A program made the position numbers and the translations under genes. The notes beneath the pieces are model-generated. The model was not told the DNA's origin, did not search any database, and worked only from the letters and a program-made list of their open reading frames with translations. A stretch of 32,995 bases of DNA from Ferruginibacter paludis (GTDB lineage Bacteria; Bacteroidota; Bacteroidia; Chitinophagales; Chitinophagaceae), in assembly GCF_030409685.1 (NCBI RefSeq), contig NZ_JAUFQJ010000025.1, positions 1 through 32,995 of the forward strand, in the 5' to 3' direction. This document shows positions 1 to 9,429 of this stretch, one piece after another (position 1 is the stretch's first letter; each line of letters begins with the position of its first letter).

Positions 1-337
1 GACGAAAAGCAACAAGTTCAGTAGGCACACACGGAATATCGGCACAAAAATTTTGCTCACCGCTAAAATATTGAAAGTAGATATTTTCAGACCATTGCTC
101 CACCAGGTTTTCATCACTGATGTTGCGAACATACTTTAAGATCAGCAGTGATACCATCAACCGAATCGGTTTGGCAGGCTTACCCATTTTTTCACTGTAA
201 TGCTTTTTAAAAGCACCTTCAAAAACAGACCAATTAATTGTATTGGCCAGCAGATACAATGGATGTTTCTGATCCAGCTGATCTCCCAGGCTATGAAACA
301 AACCTAATTGTGGAGTGTATTTTGGCGTAATTAGCAT
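1..337 (-). CDS. Transposase, IS5/IS1182-like, N-terminal part (runs off window start)
   Basis: The minus strand from the ATG at 337 is open to the window edge and gives about 112 residues beginning MLITPKYTPQLGLFHSLGDQ. The stretch reading PLYLLANTINWSVFEGAF, then KPIRLMVSLLILKY and LVEQWSENIYFQYFSG, is typical of the N-terminal DUF772-like domain of IS5/IS1182-group DDE transposases. This domain precedes the catalytic core, which lies outside the window, so whether the enzyme is intact cannot be judged. A hairpin at 388-428 lies just upstream. The family assignment rests on recognised sequence patterns; the exact IS group is not resolved. Confidence 0.8.
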   Translation of the reverse strand, partial: MLITPKYTPQLGLFHSLGDQLDQKHPLYLLANTINWSVFEGAFKKHYSEKMGKPAKPIRLMVSLLILKYVRNISDENLVEQWSENIYFQYFSGEQNFCADIPCVPTELVAFR

Positions 338-387
338 TCATAAATTTGCAAGCTTTTTTACAAATTTGCAAATATCCGGCAAGTAAA

Positions 388-428
388 AATCCTATTAAAT
401 ACCGCACAATACAGTATTCAATAGGATT
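388..428. repeat. Imperfect inverted repeat upstream of the transposase gene
   Basis: Arms of 15 nt, AATCCTATTAAATAC (388-402) and GTATTCAATAGGATT (414-428), are complementary at 14 of 15 positions and enclose an 11-nt loop. It lies 50 bp upstream of the transposase start, so it may be a structure near the IS end or block read-in transcription. The true IS terminus was not identified because the other end lies outside the window. Confidence 0.5.
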
Positions 429-682
429 GTAAACTCTTTGAGGGACGACTAATTATATTGGAATGAGGTAATAGAATTAACCTTTAGTATTTTAAGTTTT
501 AATGATCCGTTACATCGGACCAAGCTTTGATTTTTAACTGCTGAATGCAGGCGGTCCTTACAGGCATGTAAAACTACTTTCTGTGCATATACATAACAGT
601 TATGTTTTAACCGTTGGTGTTGACTTTTATTTTCGGTGTTGACTTTTTTTATGAAACAAAGTGTAAAAATAGATGATACTAA

Positions 683-713
683 AAATGCCTCACAAAATTG
701 TGAGGCATTTTTT
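683..713 (-). terminator. Hairpin terminator downstream of the OmpA-like gene
   Basis: A near-perfect palindrome, AAATGCCTCAC paired with GTGAGGCATTT, is flanked by A/T runs on both sides, so it can act in both directions. It lies 19 bp after the stop of the minus-strand OmpA-like gene and is best read as its terminator. The rest of 429-682 holds no convincing gene. It does contain a 13-bp direct repeat, GGTGTTGACTTTT, at 616-628 and 635-647. Confidence 0.75.
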
Positions 714-731
714 GCATTTAAGATAATGCGA

Positions 732-2024
732 TTAATAATTTCTAACGTTCAGTTCCACTCTCCTGTTCTTTGAGCGGCCTGCTGCTGTTTTGTTATCAGC
801 GATGGGCTTATCTTGTCCGAAACCAGTAGCGTTCAACCTGCTTTCGTCAATACCCTTGCTTACAAAATATGCTTTCACCGCATTGGCCCTTGCTTCAGAC
901 AAAGTCTGGTTCTTGTCTGCCTTACCTGTGTTATCTGTATGACCAGCAATATCCACCTTGTATCCAGGATTGTCATTTAAAATAGTCACTACATTATTCA
1001 ACGAAGCGTTTGACTTAGCCAGCAACTTAGCACTGCCGGTTGCAAAGAAAATATTCTTTGCGCTCATGTTTATTTTCTTGATAATTTCTGCATTGATTAC
1101 AGGGCAACCAAAGTTGGATGCAGGGCCAGCTTCTGAAGGACATTTGTCTTCTTCATCATTTACACCATCCGCATCTTTATCAGGAATAGGACATCCCTGG
1201 TATCTGGCAACACCAGCAACTGCGGGACATTTATCTTCTTCATCATTAATACCATCACCATCAGTATCAGGTATAGGGCACCCCTGGTACTTTGCAAAAC
1301 CTTTTACAGTCGGGCATTTATCATCTTTATCAGTAATACCGTCTCCATCTGTATCAGGGCATCCTTTCAATGAAGCCAGGCCAGCTACGTCAGGACAAGC
1401 ATCCAGGCTATCAACTACCCCGTCATTATCTCTATCTGTAACAACTGGTACAGGAGGCAATGGGGCCATTTTAGGAGTTGCTTGTGTAGAGCTAATATTT
1501 TGTGTAAATCCTAATGAATAAAACATGTTGTTATCCAATTTGATTTTTGCAAGACTTGCACGGTAGTTAGCCTGTAAAAACACGTAGCCTTCATTATATA
1601 AGTTCATTTGCAAACCCCCGCCCAACGGAACATATGGAGCCCATGTATTTTTGCCATAACTGCCGATGCCGATACCTGCAGTAAGGAAAGGATTAAACAG
1701 GTGATCATTGGCCAGTAAACGGGCATGCAACGATCCTTCAAACTCATTCGTATAGCTGTTAGTCACGTTAATTTTTTTCACATAATCTGTGAACAAGCCG
1801 TTGTAGCGTAAAGAATAATCGATGTGGCTGGTAAGTCCATGCCATAGTATCAATGAAAAACCGGGATCAACTTTTCCTATTTTAGGAACAGAGGCAGAAA
1901 AATCTACCATGTTACCACTAAAACCAATTGCAGTACCTTTTTTGGGGCCGCCAAAATTCTGGGCAAAGCCGATGTGAGCAAGACAAATAAAAAGGATTGT
2001 CGCTTTAAGCTGTTTCATAAACAT
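732..2024 (-). CDS. OmpA-family outer membrane protein with TSP3 repeats
   Basis: The 430-residue protein has an N-terminal signal peptide (MKQLKATILFICLAHIGFAQ, after a possible earlier Met) and an N-terminal beta-barrel-like region of about 170 residues. Four thrombospondin type 3 calcium-binding repeats follow (DRDNDGVVDSLDACP, DTDGDGITDKDDKCP and two more, about residues 197-305). An OmpA C-terminal peptidoglycan-binding domain ends it (about 315-430, with GHTDNTG and SEARANAVKAYF, ending RSKNRRVELNV). It should anchor the outer membrane to the cell wall. The second Met at 2018 is an equally good start. A TATCTTTG box (minus strand, 2105-2112) upstream fits the Bacteroidota -7 promoter element. 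The gene is monocistronic, with a terminator at 683-713. Confidence 0.93.
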   Translation of the reverse strand: MFMKQLKATILFICLAHIGFAQNFGGPKKGTAIGFSGNMVDFSASVPKIGKVDPGFSLILWHGLTSHIDYSLRYNGLFTDYVKKINVTNSYTNEFEGSLHARLLANDHLFNPFLTAGIGIGSYGKNTWAPYVPLGGGLQMNLYNEGYVFLQANYRASLAKIKLDNNMFYSLGFTQNISSTQATPKMAPLPPVPVVTDRDNDGVVDSLDACPDVAGLASLKGCPDTDGDGITDKDDKCPTVKGFAKYQGCPIPDTDGDGINDEEDKCPAVAGVARYQGCPIPDKDADGVNDEEDKCPSEAGPASNFGCPVINAEIIKKINMSAKNIFFATGSAKLLAKSNASLNNVVTILNDNPGYKVDIAGHTDNTGKADKNQTLSEARANAVKAYFVSKGIDESRLNATGFGQDKPIADNKTAAGRSKNRRVELNVRNY

Positions 2025-2104
2025 TTTATTTTTAGTTAAGAGGAATTAAACAACAGGCGGATTTATATATTATTAAATTTCGCTTATTGATTAATATAAG
2101 TTTG

Positions 2105-2112
2105 CAAAGATA
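2105..2112 (-). promoter_or_regulatory. Bacteroidota -7 promoter element for the OmpA-like gene
   Basis: TATCTTTG on the minus strand matches the TAnnTTTG -7 consensus of the Bacteroidota primary sigma factor and lies about 80 bp upstream of the start codon. No clear TTTG -33 element is seen at the expected distance. Confidence 0.45.
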
Positions 2113-2205
2113 TACAATGAAGATTTATTAATGTAGCTAATTCTATTCCATAATTACAATCCACGATTAATTTAAAAAACACCAAAGTGAATAATTGATT
2201 TGCCC

Positions 2206-2213
2206 TATATTTG
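2206..2213 (+). promoter_or_regulatory. -7 promoter element for tRNA-Arg
   Basis: TATATTTG matches the TAnnTTTG consensus exactly and lies 13 bp upstream of the tRNA 5' end, the right distance for a stable-RNA promoter. The -33 element is not obvious. Confidence 0.5.
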
Positions 2214-2226
2214 CAAAAAAATTAAA

Positions 2227-2300
<74 letters not shown>

Positions 2301-2305
2301 CAGAG

Positions 2306-2349
2306 TGGACAAACCGGATCTCACGCCGGTTTGTCCATTTTACTTTTTT
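2306..2349 (+). terminator. Rho-independent terminator after tRNA-Arg
   Basis: A perfect 12-bp stem, TGGACAAACCGG (2306-2317) with CCGGTTTGTCCA (2326-2337), has an 8-nt loop and is followed by a T-rich tail. It lies 5 bp after the tRNA. Confidence 0.85.
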
Positions 2350-3141
2350 CGCTGCCCGGTCTCCAATTGTCGACTTTCCTTCACCCATCAATTTTAGCTG
2401 CTTTTTTTCATGCAAAATAACAGATAACCCAAGTTACATTCGTGGTAAAATGTAAAACCAAATTGCTGGCGCCATGGGATGTTCTTTACTTTCGCCGTTG
2501 CCAGACAAATCATCCAGCGCACCCCTGTTTGCTTCCTGAATAATTCCTTTCATTAAGTCACTGCCTATGCTTTTTTTGATTGTAGATACCAACGCCGATA
2601 AACCATAATTAACCGATCAACGGATCAGTATCCAGAATGGTTATCTCAACTTCCCTTTGTAAAGCTTTTTGAACATTGCACTCCCAAAGAGGTTATTATC
2701 AATTGAATATCCACCCATTTAGATTTAAATGGTTTTTTTTCTGGATAGACCGGTTATCCGCATGGTTGTTTTTCTTCAGTAATTAATACACCGCCAAACA
2801 AAATATAAACATCAGAAGCATATCCCCTTAACCGTTAAATCCTTTGCTTTCATTTGCTATTCTGCCTTACGGGTAGTTCACACTTTTACTACTTCAGACA
2901 ATTCTGATGAGATATGTATAATTTGTTTTTTGTGCCAACCCTCCGATCTTTATTCATTTATAAAGTGGGTCTGCATATTATTTTACAAGGCATGGCTGAT
3001 GAACAAACAATTTCAATTGTAAACATTGTAGGGTTGGTTGTCATTGCATAATTTAAACCCAAAGAGAATTTCACCAAAATATGGTTCAACTGAATTAATT
3101 TGCCGTTTCACGGTGATTGCTATCAAAGCAACCCACCATCG
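2350..3141. other. Long intergenic stretch without a convincing gene
   Basis: About 790 bp hold no full-length coding sequence in either strand. The only protein-like trace is a 60-codon open frame on the minus strand (2434-2616), listed separately. The rest is AT-rich and shows no clear RNA or repeat structure. Confidence 0.6.
2434..2616 (-). pseudogene. Possible gene remnant (60-codon open frame)
   Basis: On the minus strand this frame reads about 60 residues, from NYGLSALVSTIKKSIG near its start through KGIIQEANRGALDDL to an end of APAIWFYILPRM. The composition looks protein-like, but there is no start codon at the upstream end and a stop closes it immediately. The only internal Met would give a 39-residue product. 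It may be the 3' remnant of a decayed gene in an otherwise empty 790-bp gap. No family is recognised. Confidence 0.2.
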
Positions 3142-3600
3142 TTAAATAAAATGATAAAGAAAAACAACGTCTCCCGCAAAAGCATTCTTGGGCTGGTCTT
3201 TTATTTCCAGTTGGATGTAGAGTGTAGCCTTGGTTGTACCCCGCAGATTGATGATGGATTTGAGTGATACCCTGCACCGCACTTCGTTATCTACAAGTAC
3301 CGCCTGCCCGAACCTGAGCTGTTCAATGCCGTAATTTACTTCCATCCTGAGGTTCCGTACATCTGCAATTTGTTTCCAGAAAAAAGGCACCAATGACAGC
3401 GTGAGGTAACCATGCGCAATGGTTGTTTTGAAAGGGCTTTCTGTTTTAGCTCTTTCCACATCCACATGTATCCATTGATGATCAAGTGTGGCATCGGCGA
3501 AATTATTGATTTGTTGCTGCGTTACCTGGTGCCAGGGTGATACTCCTATTTCTTTGGCTAGGTAAGATTCGAATTCTGCATGACTTGTAATGACTACCAT
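3142..3600 (-). CDS. MaoC-like hot-dog dehydratase (R-specific enoyl-CoA hydratase type)
   Basis: The 152-residue protein matches single-domain MaoC-like hydratases in length and pattern. The hydratase 2 motif FADATLDHQWIHVD (about residues 34-47) carries the catalytic Asp40 and His45 pair, and IAHGYLTLSL (61-70) is the usual conserved helix that follows. Such enzymes add water to trans-2-enoyl-CoA to give (R)-3-hydroxyacyl-CoA, in fatty acid or polyhydroxyalkanoate metabolism; the real substrate is not visible here. It stands alone, with gaps on both sides. Confidence 0.88.
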   Translation of the reverse strand: MVVITSHAEFESYLAKEIGVSPWHQVTQQQINNFADATLDHQWIHVDVERAKTESPFKTTIAHGYLTLSLVPFFWKQIADVRNLRMEVNYGIEQLRFGQAVLVDNEVRCRVSLKSIINLRGTTKATLYIQLEIKDQPKNAFAGDVVFLYHFI

Positions 3601-3712
3601 AGTGCTAAGATAATAGATTGATTTGTTTTTTGAACGATGTTTTTAAACTACTTCGGGTGTAAAAAATCCATATTTCAAAGTTGACGGCGGTATGGCGTTA
3701 TACTAAAAAAAC

Positions 3713-4825
3713 TTACAAGGGCTTGCCTTGTTCCAGTGTTTTGATAGCTGTTTCTAAAAACTTTTTTGTTGCTTCATCCTGTGCTTGCGGTAAAGCCGCT
3801 TTTGCATGTTCCAATGCTTTCTTATAATTACCCATGGCAGAATAGATTCTCATCATTCCTGCATTGGTTGGCCAGGCACCTTTATTCTTTGTAAAGTTTT
3901 TCTGAAATACCTCAAACGCCTGAGGCAGTTTATTTTCACTCATTAATTGACGGCCATAATTATGAAGTTCCTGCGCCGAAGCGTTTTCCGTAGCCGCTTT
4001 CATCATGTCTGACGCCTCCTTATCGTTGCCCAGTTTCTTTAAAATGCGGGATTGTATAGATAAGGCATTGAATGACCGGACGCCTCCCAGGCGTGGGTCG
4101 GTAGCTGAATTGATCCAGTTTAACGCTTCATTGTAATTTGTGTCGTTTGCCACACACCATCCGGCAGCAGCCTCAAGACTTGCCGGGTCAAAACCAATAG
4201 CGCCGCTCATCTGTTCCCTTATGTTTTCAAGAACAGTATTCTTTAGATCAATTGCTACCCTGAGGGGGAAACTCCATCTTTCCCAATCCAAACTGATGTC
4301 AACAGAACGATCTGTCTGATTGGTAAAATTGTACACCAGCCTTTCCTGCAGGTAAGGCAAATTTTTCTTTTGTACGGTAGGTACATGCAGCACATCCAGT
4401 TCTTTCCGGTAAAAATAACTTCCCCACTCTTTGGTATTTTTATTAAAGATTAACACACTGCTATCTTCATGTGCTTCAATAAAGAAGGCATATTTGCCTG
4501 CTGGCAGTTTTTTACCATTAATGGTTACATCAGTAGAGAAGGACATTGTGGTAGCCTCATCTGCGCCGGCACGCCATGGCGATGGCATAGCAGAACCAAA
4601 GCCTAGTACTTCATACCCGAACGGTACGACTGAAGTGCCATATATTTTCCCCTCACGGCCCTTTACCCCCGGGGCACTGTAATGGACTGTAATTTCAGTA
4701 GTGGCTATTTTTTTGCCGGTAATGCATACATAGTTGGTTGTATCAGGAATACGCAATGCCTGACCACTGGCATGTTGTGATGCCACTACAAGCAGCAAAA
4801 ATGTTACACAAATAATTTTCCTCAT
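3713..4825 (-). CDS. DUF2911 domain protein with TPR repeats, exported
   Basis: The 370-residue protein starts with a signal peptide (MRKIICVTFLLLVVASQHASGQ). A DUF2911 domain follows (about 30-180), visible in ITVHYSAPGVKGREGKIYG, WRAGADEATTMSFSTDVTINGKKLPAGKYAFF and the later VLIFNKNTKEWGSYFY. The C-terminal half (about 210-365) is a set of TPR-like helices (NYNEALNWIN, NYKKALEHAKAALPQAQ). This architecture is common in Bacteroidota and is predicted to be periplasmic. The biochemical function of DUF2911 is not known to me. Confidence 0.87.
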   Translation of the reverse strand: MRKIICVTFLLLVVASQHASGQALRIPDTTNYVCITGKKIATTEITVHYSAPGVKGREGKIYGTSVVPFGYEVLGFGSAMPSPWRAGADEATTMSFSTDVTINGKKLPAGKYAFFIEAHEDSSVLIFNKNTKEWGSYFYRKELDVLHVPTVQKKNLPYLQERLVYNFTNQTDRSVDISLDWERWSFPLRVAIDLKNTVLENIREQMSGAIGFDPASLEAAAGWCVANDTNYNEALNWINSATDPRLGGVRSFNALSIQSRILKKLGNDKEASDMMKAATENASAQELHNYGRQLMSENKLPQAFEVFQKNFTKNKGAWPTNAGMMRIYSAMGNYKKALEHAKAALPQAQDEATKKFLETAIKTLEQGKPL

Positions 4826-5149
4826 AGCGTTTATTTTTAAACAAAGAAAGGGTTATTCCCCAATAAGTAATTACCACTGATAAAAAAAACAAATGATTTT
4901 ATATGATGAGGATGTACATTAAAAGGTCTTCAATCAACAAATACAGCTTCTTGTATCTACAACCGTTTAAACGATCCTTTTATTGATAACCTTTACCCTC
5001 GGAGTTGTTGATTAAATAATTCATTTACCTGGGTTTCACTACGCTTTTGAAACCCATCTCGCTGTACCGCACAGCTACACCGGGTAACACACTACACCGT
5101 TCATATAATTTGACTTGTGACTTTTATTTTCAATAATTACCTTCATACC

Positions 5150-5338
5150 ATGTTTACATTCATAGCGTGGCTAATCCTCTTTATTATTTGTTGGCCGCTG
5201 GCTATTTTGGCGTTGGTTCTGTATCCTGTTTTTTGGATACTGACACTTCCCTTCCGGCTGGTTGGCATTGCAGTAGACGGCGTTTTTGGTTTACTGAAAG
5301 GCATCATACTGTTGCCCGGCAAATTATTGCAGCGGTAA
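5150..5338 (+). CDS. Small hydrophobic membrane protein
   Basis: The 62-residue product starting MFTFIAWLILFIICWPLAIL is almost entirely hydrophobic, with two predicted membrane helices, and ends in a basic tail (KGIILLPGKLLQR). The ATG at 5150 is preferred over an in-frame start 33 nt earlier because the hydrophobic segment begins right there. Small proteins of this appearance are common in Bacteroidota; no function is known to me. The preceding 4826-5149 holds no gene, only a weak 8-bp hairpin at 5031-5055. Confidence 0.6.
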   Translation: MFTFIAWLILFIICWPLAILALVLYPVFWILTLPFRLVGIAVDGVFGLLKGIILLPGKLLQR

Positions 5339-5704
5339 CATAGTCCCTGAATTGCTAACCCATCGCATCCCATTCGGCTATTTTCATCAGCCTACACTTT
5401 ACTGCGCACTATTCCGGAAACTTTTTCGTTTAGAAATTGATCGATGCATCATAACGGCAACTTCCGGCACCGTAATAATGTATTGCTATAAGACACGGGT
5501 TGCGAATAGAAGTAAAGAGCCACCATTATCAATTTTACAAAAGGGTGTCATACGGAGGGCTTTTACTATGACAATTTTTAAAATGCATTTTGTAGTTGGT
5601 AAATACCCCGGGAGAGACCGCAAAGTTATTCACAAAACTAAGCTTATCATTTCCGATGTCTACTCCGGCAACATATTTGATCAGTTTTTACAAATCCAAT
5701 AAAT
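5339..5704. other. Intergenic stretch, no supported gene
   Basis: Open frames exist on the plus strand here (for example 5352-5702), but their products have no membrane, domain or composition signal, and they overlap each other. I see no RNA gene or terminator with confidence. Confidence 0.5.
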
Positions 5705-5992
5705 ATGAAAACCTATCAACCTACTCTAAAATTTTGCCTCTTAATGGATCTGGCCGGATGTATTACCTATATTATTCCGGGCTTTGGTGAATTGGGCGAT
5801 GTGCTCTGGGCCCCTATCTCTGCTATTACTTTTGTTTTTACATTCGGGCGGGCCGGCCTAGTTGGAGGTATGTTTAACTTTGTAGAAGAAATTTTACCGG
5901 GTACGGATATTATTCCAACTTATACTATTATGTGGCTTCTAAATTACTATCGAAAAGGAAAGGAAGAAAGATTACTGAAGTTTGCGCATTAG
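5705..5992 (+). CDS. Small conserved membrane protein of Bacteroidota
   Basis: The 95-residue protein MKTYQPTLKFCLLMDLAGC... has two or three hydrophobic segments. Its Gly/Pro-rich motifs IIPGFGELGDVLWAPISA and FVEEILPGTDIIPTYTIMWLL resemble a small membrane protein family that I have the impression recurs in Bacteroidota. There is no catalytic motif. It lies 366 bp after the other small membrane gene, on the same strand. The function is unknown. Confidence 0.72.
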   Translation: MKTYQPTLKFCLLMDLAGCITYIIPGFGELGDVLWAPISAITFVFTFGRAGLVGGMFNFVEEILPGTDIIPTYTIMWLLNYYRKGKEERLLKFAH

Positions 5993-6107
5993 CATAGTAT
6001 GTTTTTACTATCACCCTGGCAACAAATTCAACAATGATCACCAACAATGATCTATCTGGCTTCGTATAATTCACTACGATGCACCGGGGACTTTAAACTG
6101 TTTGTCA

Positions 6108-6458
6108 TTAAGACAAATGCTTGTTTATTTTAGCAAGAAGGGTATTAATATCGAACGGCTTTTCAATGAAATCATCTGCCTTGTTTTCCCGGTAAGTTTT
6201 CAGCTTTTCAAAGCTAGCTGACAGCAGGATAACCTTTATGTTAGGATTGGTCTCTTTAACCTCTTTGCACAACTTCCGCCCGTCTTCATTTTTTAGCATC
6301 ACGTCCATGAGAATCAGATCCGGTGTTATGATCGACAAATTCGCCAACAATTCGGCTCTGCAACATGCCACTGAAGATTGATGGCCTTGCCGCTGAATTA
6401 TAAAATCTAACATTTTCAGGATGTCTTCTGTATCTTCTACAATCAATATTTTTGCCAT
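6108..6458 (-). CDS. Stand-alone response regulator receiver (CheY-like)
   Basis: The 116-residue protein is a receiver domain only. The acidic pocket is ED at residues 8-9, the phospho-acceptor Asp52 lies in LILMDVML, the switch Ser80 in VILLSAS, and Lys100 in IEKPF. No output domain follows, so it must act by protein contact or as a phosphate relay. No kinase gene is adjacent; the nearest are at 11389-12972 and 15105-17933. Confidence 0.92.
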   Translation of the reverse strand: MAKILIVEDTEDILKMLDFIIQRQGHQSSVACCRAELLANLSIITPDLILMDVMLKNEDGRKLCKEVKETNPNIKVILLSASFEKLKTYRENKADDFIEKPFDINTLLAKINKHLS

Positions 6459-6714
6459 GTACTACAAATACTGAAATAACGTGCCACAAAAAATATGGCG
6501 GCCATACCTGCAACAGTTACAGTAATAGCTGGTTAATTTACGGTGCTTTTCAACACCAGTATATATAGTATAAAATGTATCGGCTACTTTCAGGGCATAC
6601 TAAAAGGGATATTTGTTCAGCTTTCATACATGTTGGTGTCACGGCTTTTCATCACTCCCATCTCAAAGTGTTGAACATATTACATGTTTTGGGATATGGC
6701 CTGGCATGGAAAGT

Positions 6715-9396
6715 TCAATGCTTACCGATAGTGTCTTTTGGTTTCTTTTTAAACAAATTATTCATCAGGCCTTTTACAGATTCCTGTGGCCTGGCAGTTG
6801 CTTTTGCGGAATCAGTAGTAGTACTTTTGTTGCCAAATACTTGTTTAGCCAACTCATCCTTAGCAAGGGCAATCGCTTGTTTTTTTACAGAAGTAATGGT
6901 ATCCTTTACTGCACTGGTAATGGCTTGCTTGGTACTGTCTATCTTCGCTTTTGCAAAAGCAGTAACCTGTTGTTTCAACTCATCTGCCAGGTTTTCAGCT
7001 CCCTGTTTAAGGTCGGTTTTTATAGTAGGGCTTTTTAAAAACCCTCCCAGTTTCAGGTTAAGATTTACTGTTTCCCCTACTTTAACCGGAATACCTTTGC
7101 TGTTTATTTGCATCACCAGGTTGTTCACCAGCTGGTTGCCTTTATCGCCCATTAAGGCACGGGGCAACTTCATGTTGATTGCGTAATTCAGCGATTGGTC
7201 AAAGCCCTGTAAACCGCCAATTTCCATATCAATACCATTTACTTTTACAGTAAAAGGTTTTACCAGTACCTGACCGTTACTAAATTCAATGTAATTCTTT
7301 ACATCCTTTACTGCAATTTGTTCCAGCTCTTTTACATTTAATGTGCTGGCAATTTTTTCGAGTGGTGCAAACTTGCTCAGGAAACCTTCTATCAGCAAGA
7401 GATTGCCGTTGCCGGAAAGGCTCATTAAATCCGGCATCATGTTATCGCCCAGCTTACCTTTTAATGTCAACTGTGATGTGAGCCTGCCTGCAATAAATTT
7501 ACCGATTGGCATCAGCACCTGCACGGTATTGAAAGCCGCAAAGGTTTTTTGTACGTCTACTTTATCTACATTGTATACCAAACTAATGTCGGGTTTGGTT
7601 TTACTTACTTTGGTGGAATAACTTCCGTTCACCATTACCGCGCCGTCCAGTGCATTGCCTTTTACATCTGCAATGGTTACAGTTTCATCATTTATTTTAA
7701 GGCTGCCCGATAAACCGGTGATATCAACTTTATCATAATGCAGTTTATCTATACTGGTATTTACCAGCACATTTAAATTGGCAGGCACCGCAAAAGGTGC
7801 AGCTGCAGGACCTTTGGTGGTAGTATCAGTGCTGGTCCCCATCCAGTCATTTAAATTAATGTTATCGGCCTTCAGGGTAAGACTTGCATTAAGCGGCTTC
7901 GACTGCAACATATAATTCAGCAGGTTATTGATTTGACCACTGCCACTAAAATTGGATGAGAGGTACTGACCGTCCAGGGTTTTAATATCCACTTTAGCCG
8001 GTGTAAACGAAGTAGAAAGCGCATTGATTTTAACACCGGTGGGATAATCTTTTGCAACGTATAAAAAGTTGTTTAAGTCAAGGGCGCCGCCTGCAGTAAA
8101 CTGATCCAGCTTTTGCTGTTCTATATCTTTTACATTTCCTTTTACATAAATGTCTGCATTTAACAGGCCGGTTATTTTGGTGCCCGCTTCCAGCTTTATG
8201 AGTTGTGCAATCTTACCCAAATCAAGCTTGCCTTTCGCTGCGGCATCTACAAACAGATTGCTGATGGGCTTTTTAACCAGCAGGCGGATATCAAAAGGTT
8301 CTTTGTCCATCTCAATATGCGCTTTTTCGACATTTACTACGGTATTATCAGTTACTCCATCAGGGTTATCCACCTGTGCCTTGATATTGATTTGCTGCAA
8401 TGGTTTTGGCAGGTCGGGGTATTGAAAAAATCCGTCTTTCACTTCCATATCCACATGATACCCCGGCATAGCTGTTTCGCTGTACACGCCTTTTACAAAC
8501 CCGCTAAAAATGGCACTGCCACTGGTTTTTATCTTGTTAAAATCATTTTTATAAATGGCCGGTATCAGTGATAAAATATTTTTAAAATCGGTTGAGGGTG
8601 CATTGAATTTGATGTCGAGATCATAGCCTTTCTCAGCCATGTTTTTAATGGCGCCTTCGCCGGTTATTTTGAGATCATTTACAGTTATTTTGTCCGTCTT
8701 AAAACGATAGACATTGCTTTTGTTATCTACCTGTATGTCTGCATCCGCCACTGCCCTGGCATTGGATATATAAGGAATACCTCCATAGGTAACTGTCACC
8801 GCATCTGCATTGGTAGTTGTTTTTAATGTAAAAAGGTCAGAGGTAAAATCCCCGGAGCCCTTGTGATTGAGATTGAATATTTCTGTACCGATCGCAGCTG
8901 TTTCATCCCTGTAACTGATGTAGGCATTTGAGAGGGCATATTGCTGCAGGGCCATTTTAAAAGGCTTTTCGTTTGTTAGTGTTGCTACCGCAGTATCAGG
9001 CTTCATGATGTCCCAGTTTACCAGGCTGTCTTTATTTACAATCGCATGTACGCGGGGCGACTCTACAAACACGGAATAAATGGTCATGTCTTTCCCCTGC
9101 ACCACGCTCATGATGTTGAGCGCTGCATCAATCCGTTGAGCACTTACCAGTGTATCGGCAGCAAATACGCCGGTGCCAATTACCCGCAGCTCATCCAGCC
9201 CAACGGCTACTTTTGGAAAATGACGAAAGAATGAAATGTCCACATCTTTAAAATCAACCTTGGCATTGATCTTTTTATTGATCTCTTTCTTTACCAGGTT
9301 TACAATCTGGCTTTTAAAGAGGTATGGCGCTGCGAAGGCTGCCACAATTAAAACCACCAGGCTGATCAATACTATTTTTATGATTTTCTTTACCAT
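6715..9396 (-). CDS. AsmA-family inner membrane/periplasmic protein
   Basis: The protein is about 893 residues from the chosen Met (MVKKIIKIVLISLVVLIVAAF). A start 33 nt upstream at 9429 is possible but would put charged residues before the signal anchor. After one N-terminal transmembrane segment it has the AsmA pattern: KKEINKKINAKVDFKDVDISFFRHFPKVAVGLDELRV near the start, and a long beta-rich periplasmic body with repeated NLKLGG/LTLKGKLGD-type strands. Its Lys/Ala-rich C-terminal helix is LAKDELAKQVFGN. AsmA-like proteins are thought to bridge the envelope and influence outer-membrane lipid transport and assembly. It appears monocistronic. Confidence 0.88.
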   Translation of the reverse strand: MVKKIIKIVLISLVVLIVAAFAAPYLFKSQIVNLVKKEINKKINAKVDFKDVDISFFRHFPKVAVGLDELRVIGTGVFAADTLVSAQRIDAALNIMSVVQGKDMTIYSVFVESPRVHAIVNKDSLVNWDIMKPDTAVATLTNEKPFKMALQQYALSNAYISYRDETAAIGTEIFNLNHKGSGDFTSDLFTLKTTTNADAVTVTYGGIPYISNARAVADADIQVDNKSNVYRFKTDKITVNDLKITGEGAIKNMAEKGYDLDIKFNAPSTDFKNILSLIPAIYKNDFNKIKTSGSAIFSGFVKGVYSETAMPGYHVDMEVKDGFFQYPDLPKPLQQINIKAQVDNPDGVTDNTVVNVEKAHIEMDKEPFDIRLLVKKPISNLFVDAAAKGKLDLGKIAQLIKLEAGTKITGLLNADIYVKGNVKDIEQQKLDQFTAGGALDLNNFLYVAKDYPTGVKINALSTSFTPAKVDIKTLDGQYLSSNFSGSGQINNLLNYMLQSKPLNASLTLKADNINLNDWMGTSTDTTTKGPAAAPFAVPANLNVLVNTSIDKLHYDKVDITGLSGSLKINDETVTIADVKGNALDGAVMVNGSYSTKVSKTKPDISLVYNVDKVDVQKTFAAFNTVQVLMPIGKFIAGRLTSQLTLKGKLGDNMMPDLMSLSGNGNLLLIEGFLSKFAPLEKIASTLNVKELEQIAVKDVKNYIEFSNGQVLVKPFTVKVNGIDMEIGGLQGFDQSLNYAINMKLPRALMGDKGNQLVNNLVMQINSKGIPVKVGETVNLNLKLGGFLKSPTIKTDLKQGAENLADELKQQVTAFAKAKIDSTKQAITSAVKDTITSVKKQAIALAKDELAKQVFGNKSTTTDSAKATARPQESVKGLMNNLFKKKPKDTIGKH

Positions 9397-9429
9397 TCGT
9401 TTTATTTTAGGGCTTGCATAAACAGCCAA

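Noticed and set aside
958..1521. 187-codon frame on the plus strand opposite the OmpA-like gene
   Set aside because: It lies fully antisense to the TSP3 and OmpA coding region; its Ser/Pro-rich repeats mirror the TSP3 repeats. It is a shadow frame.
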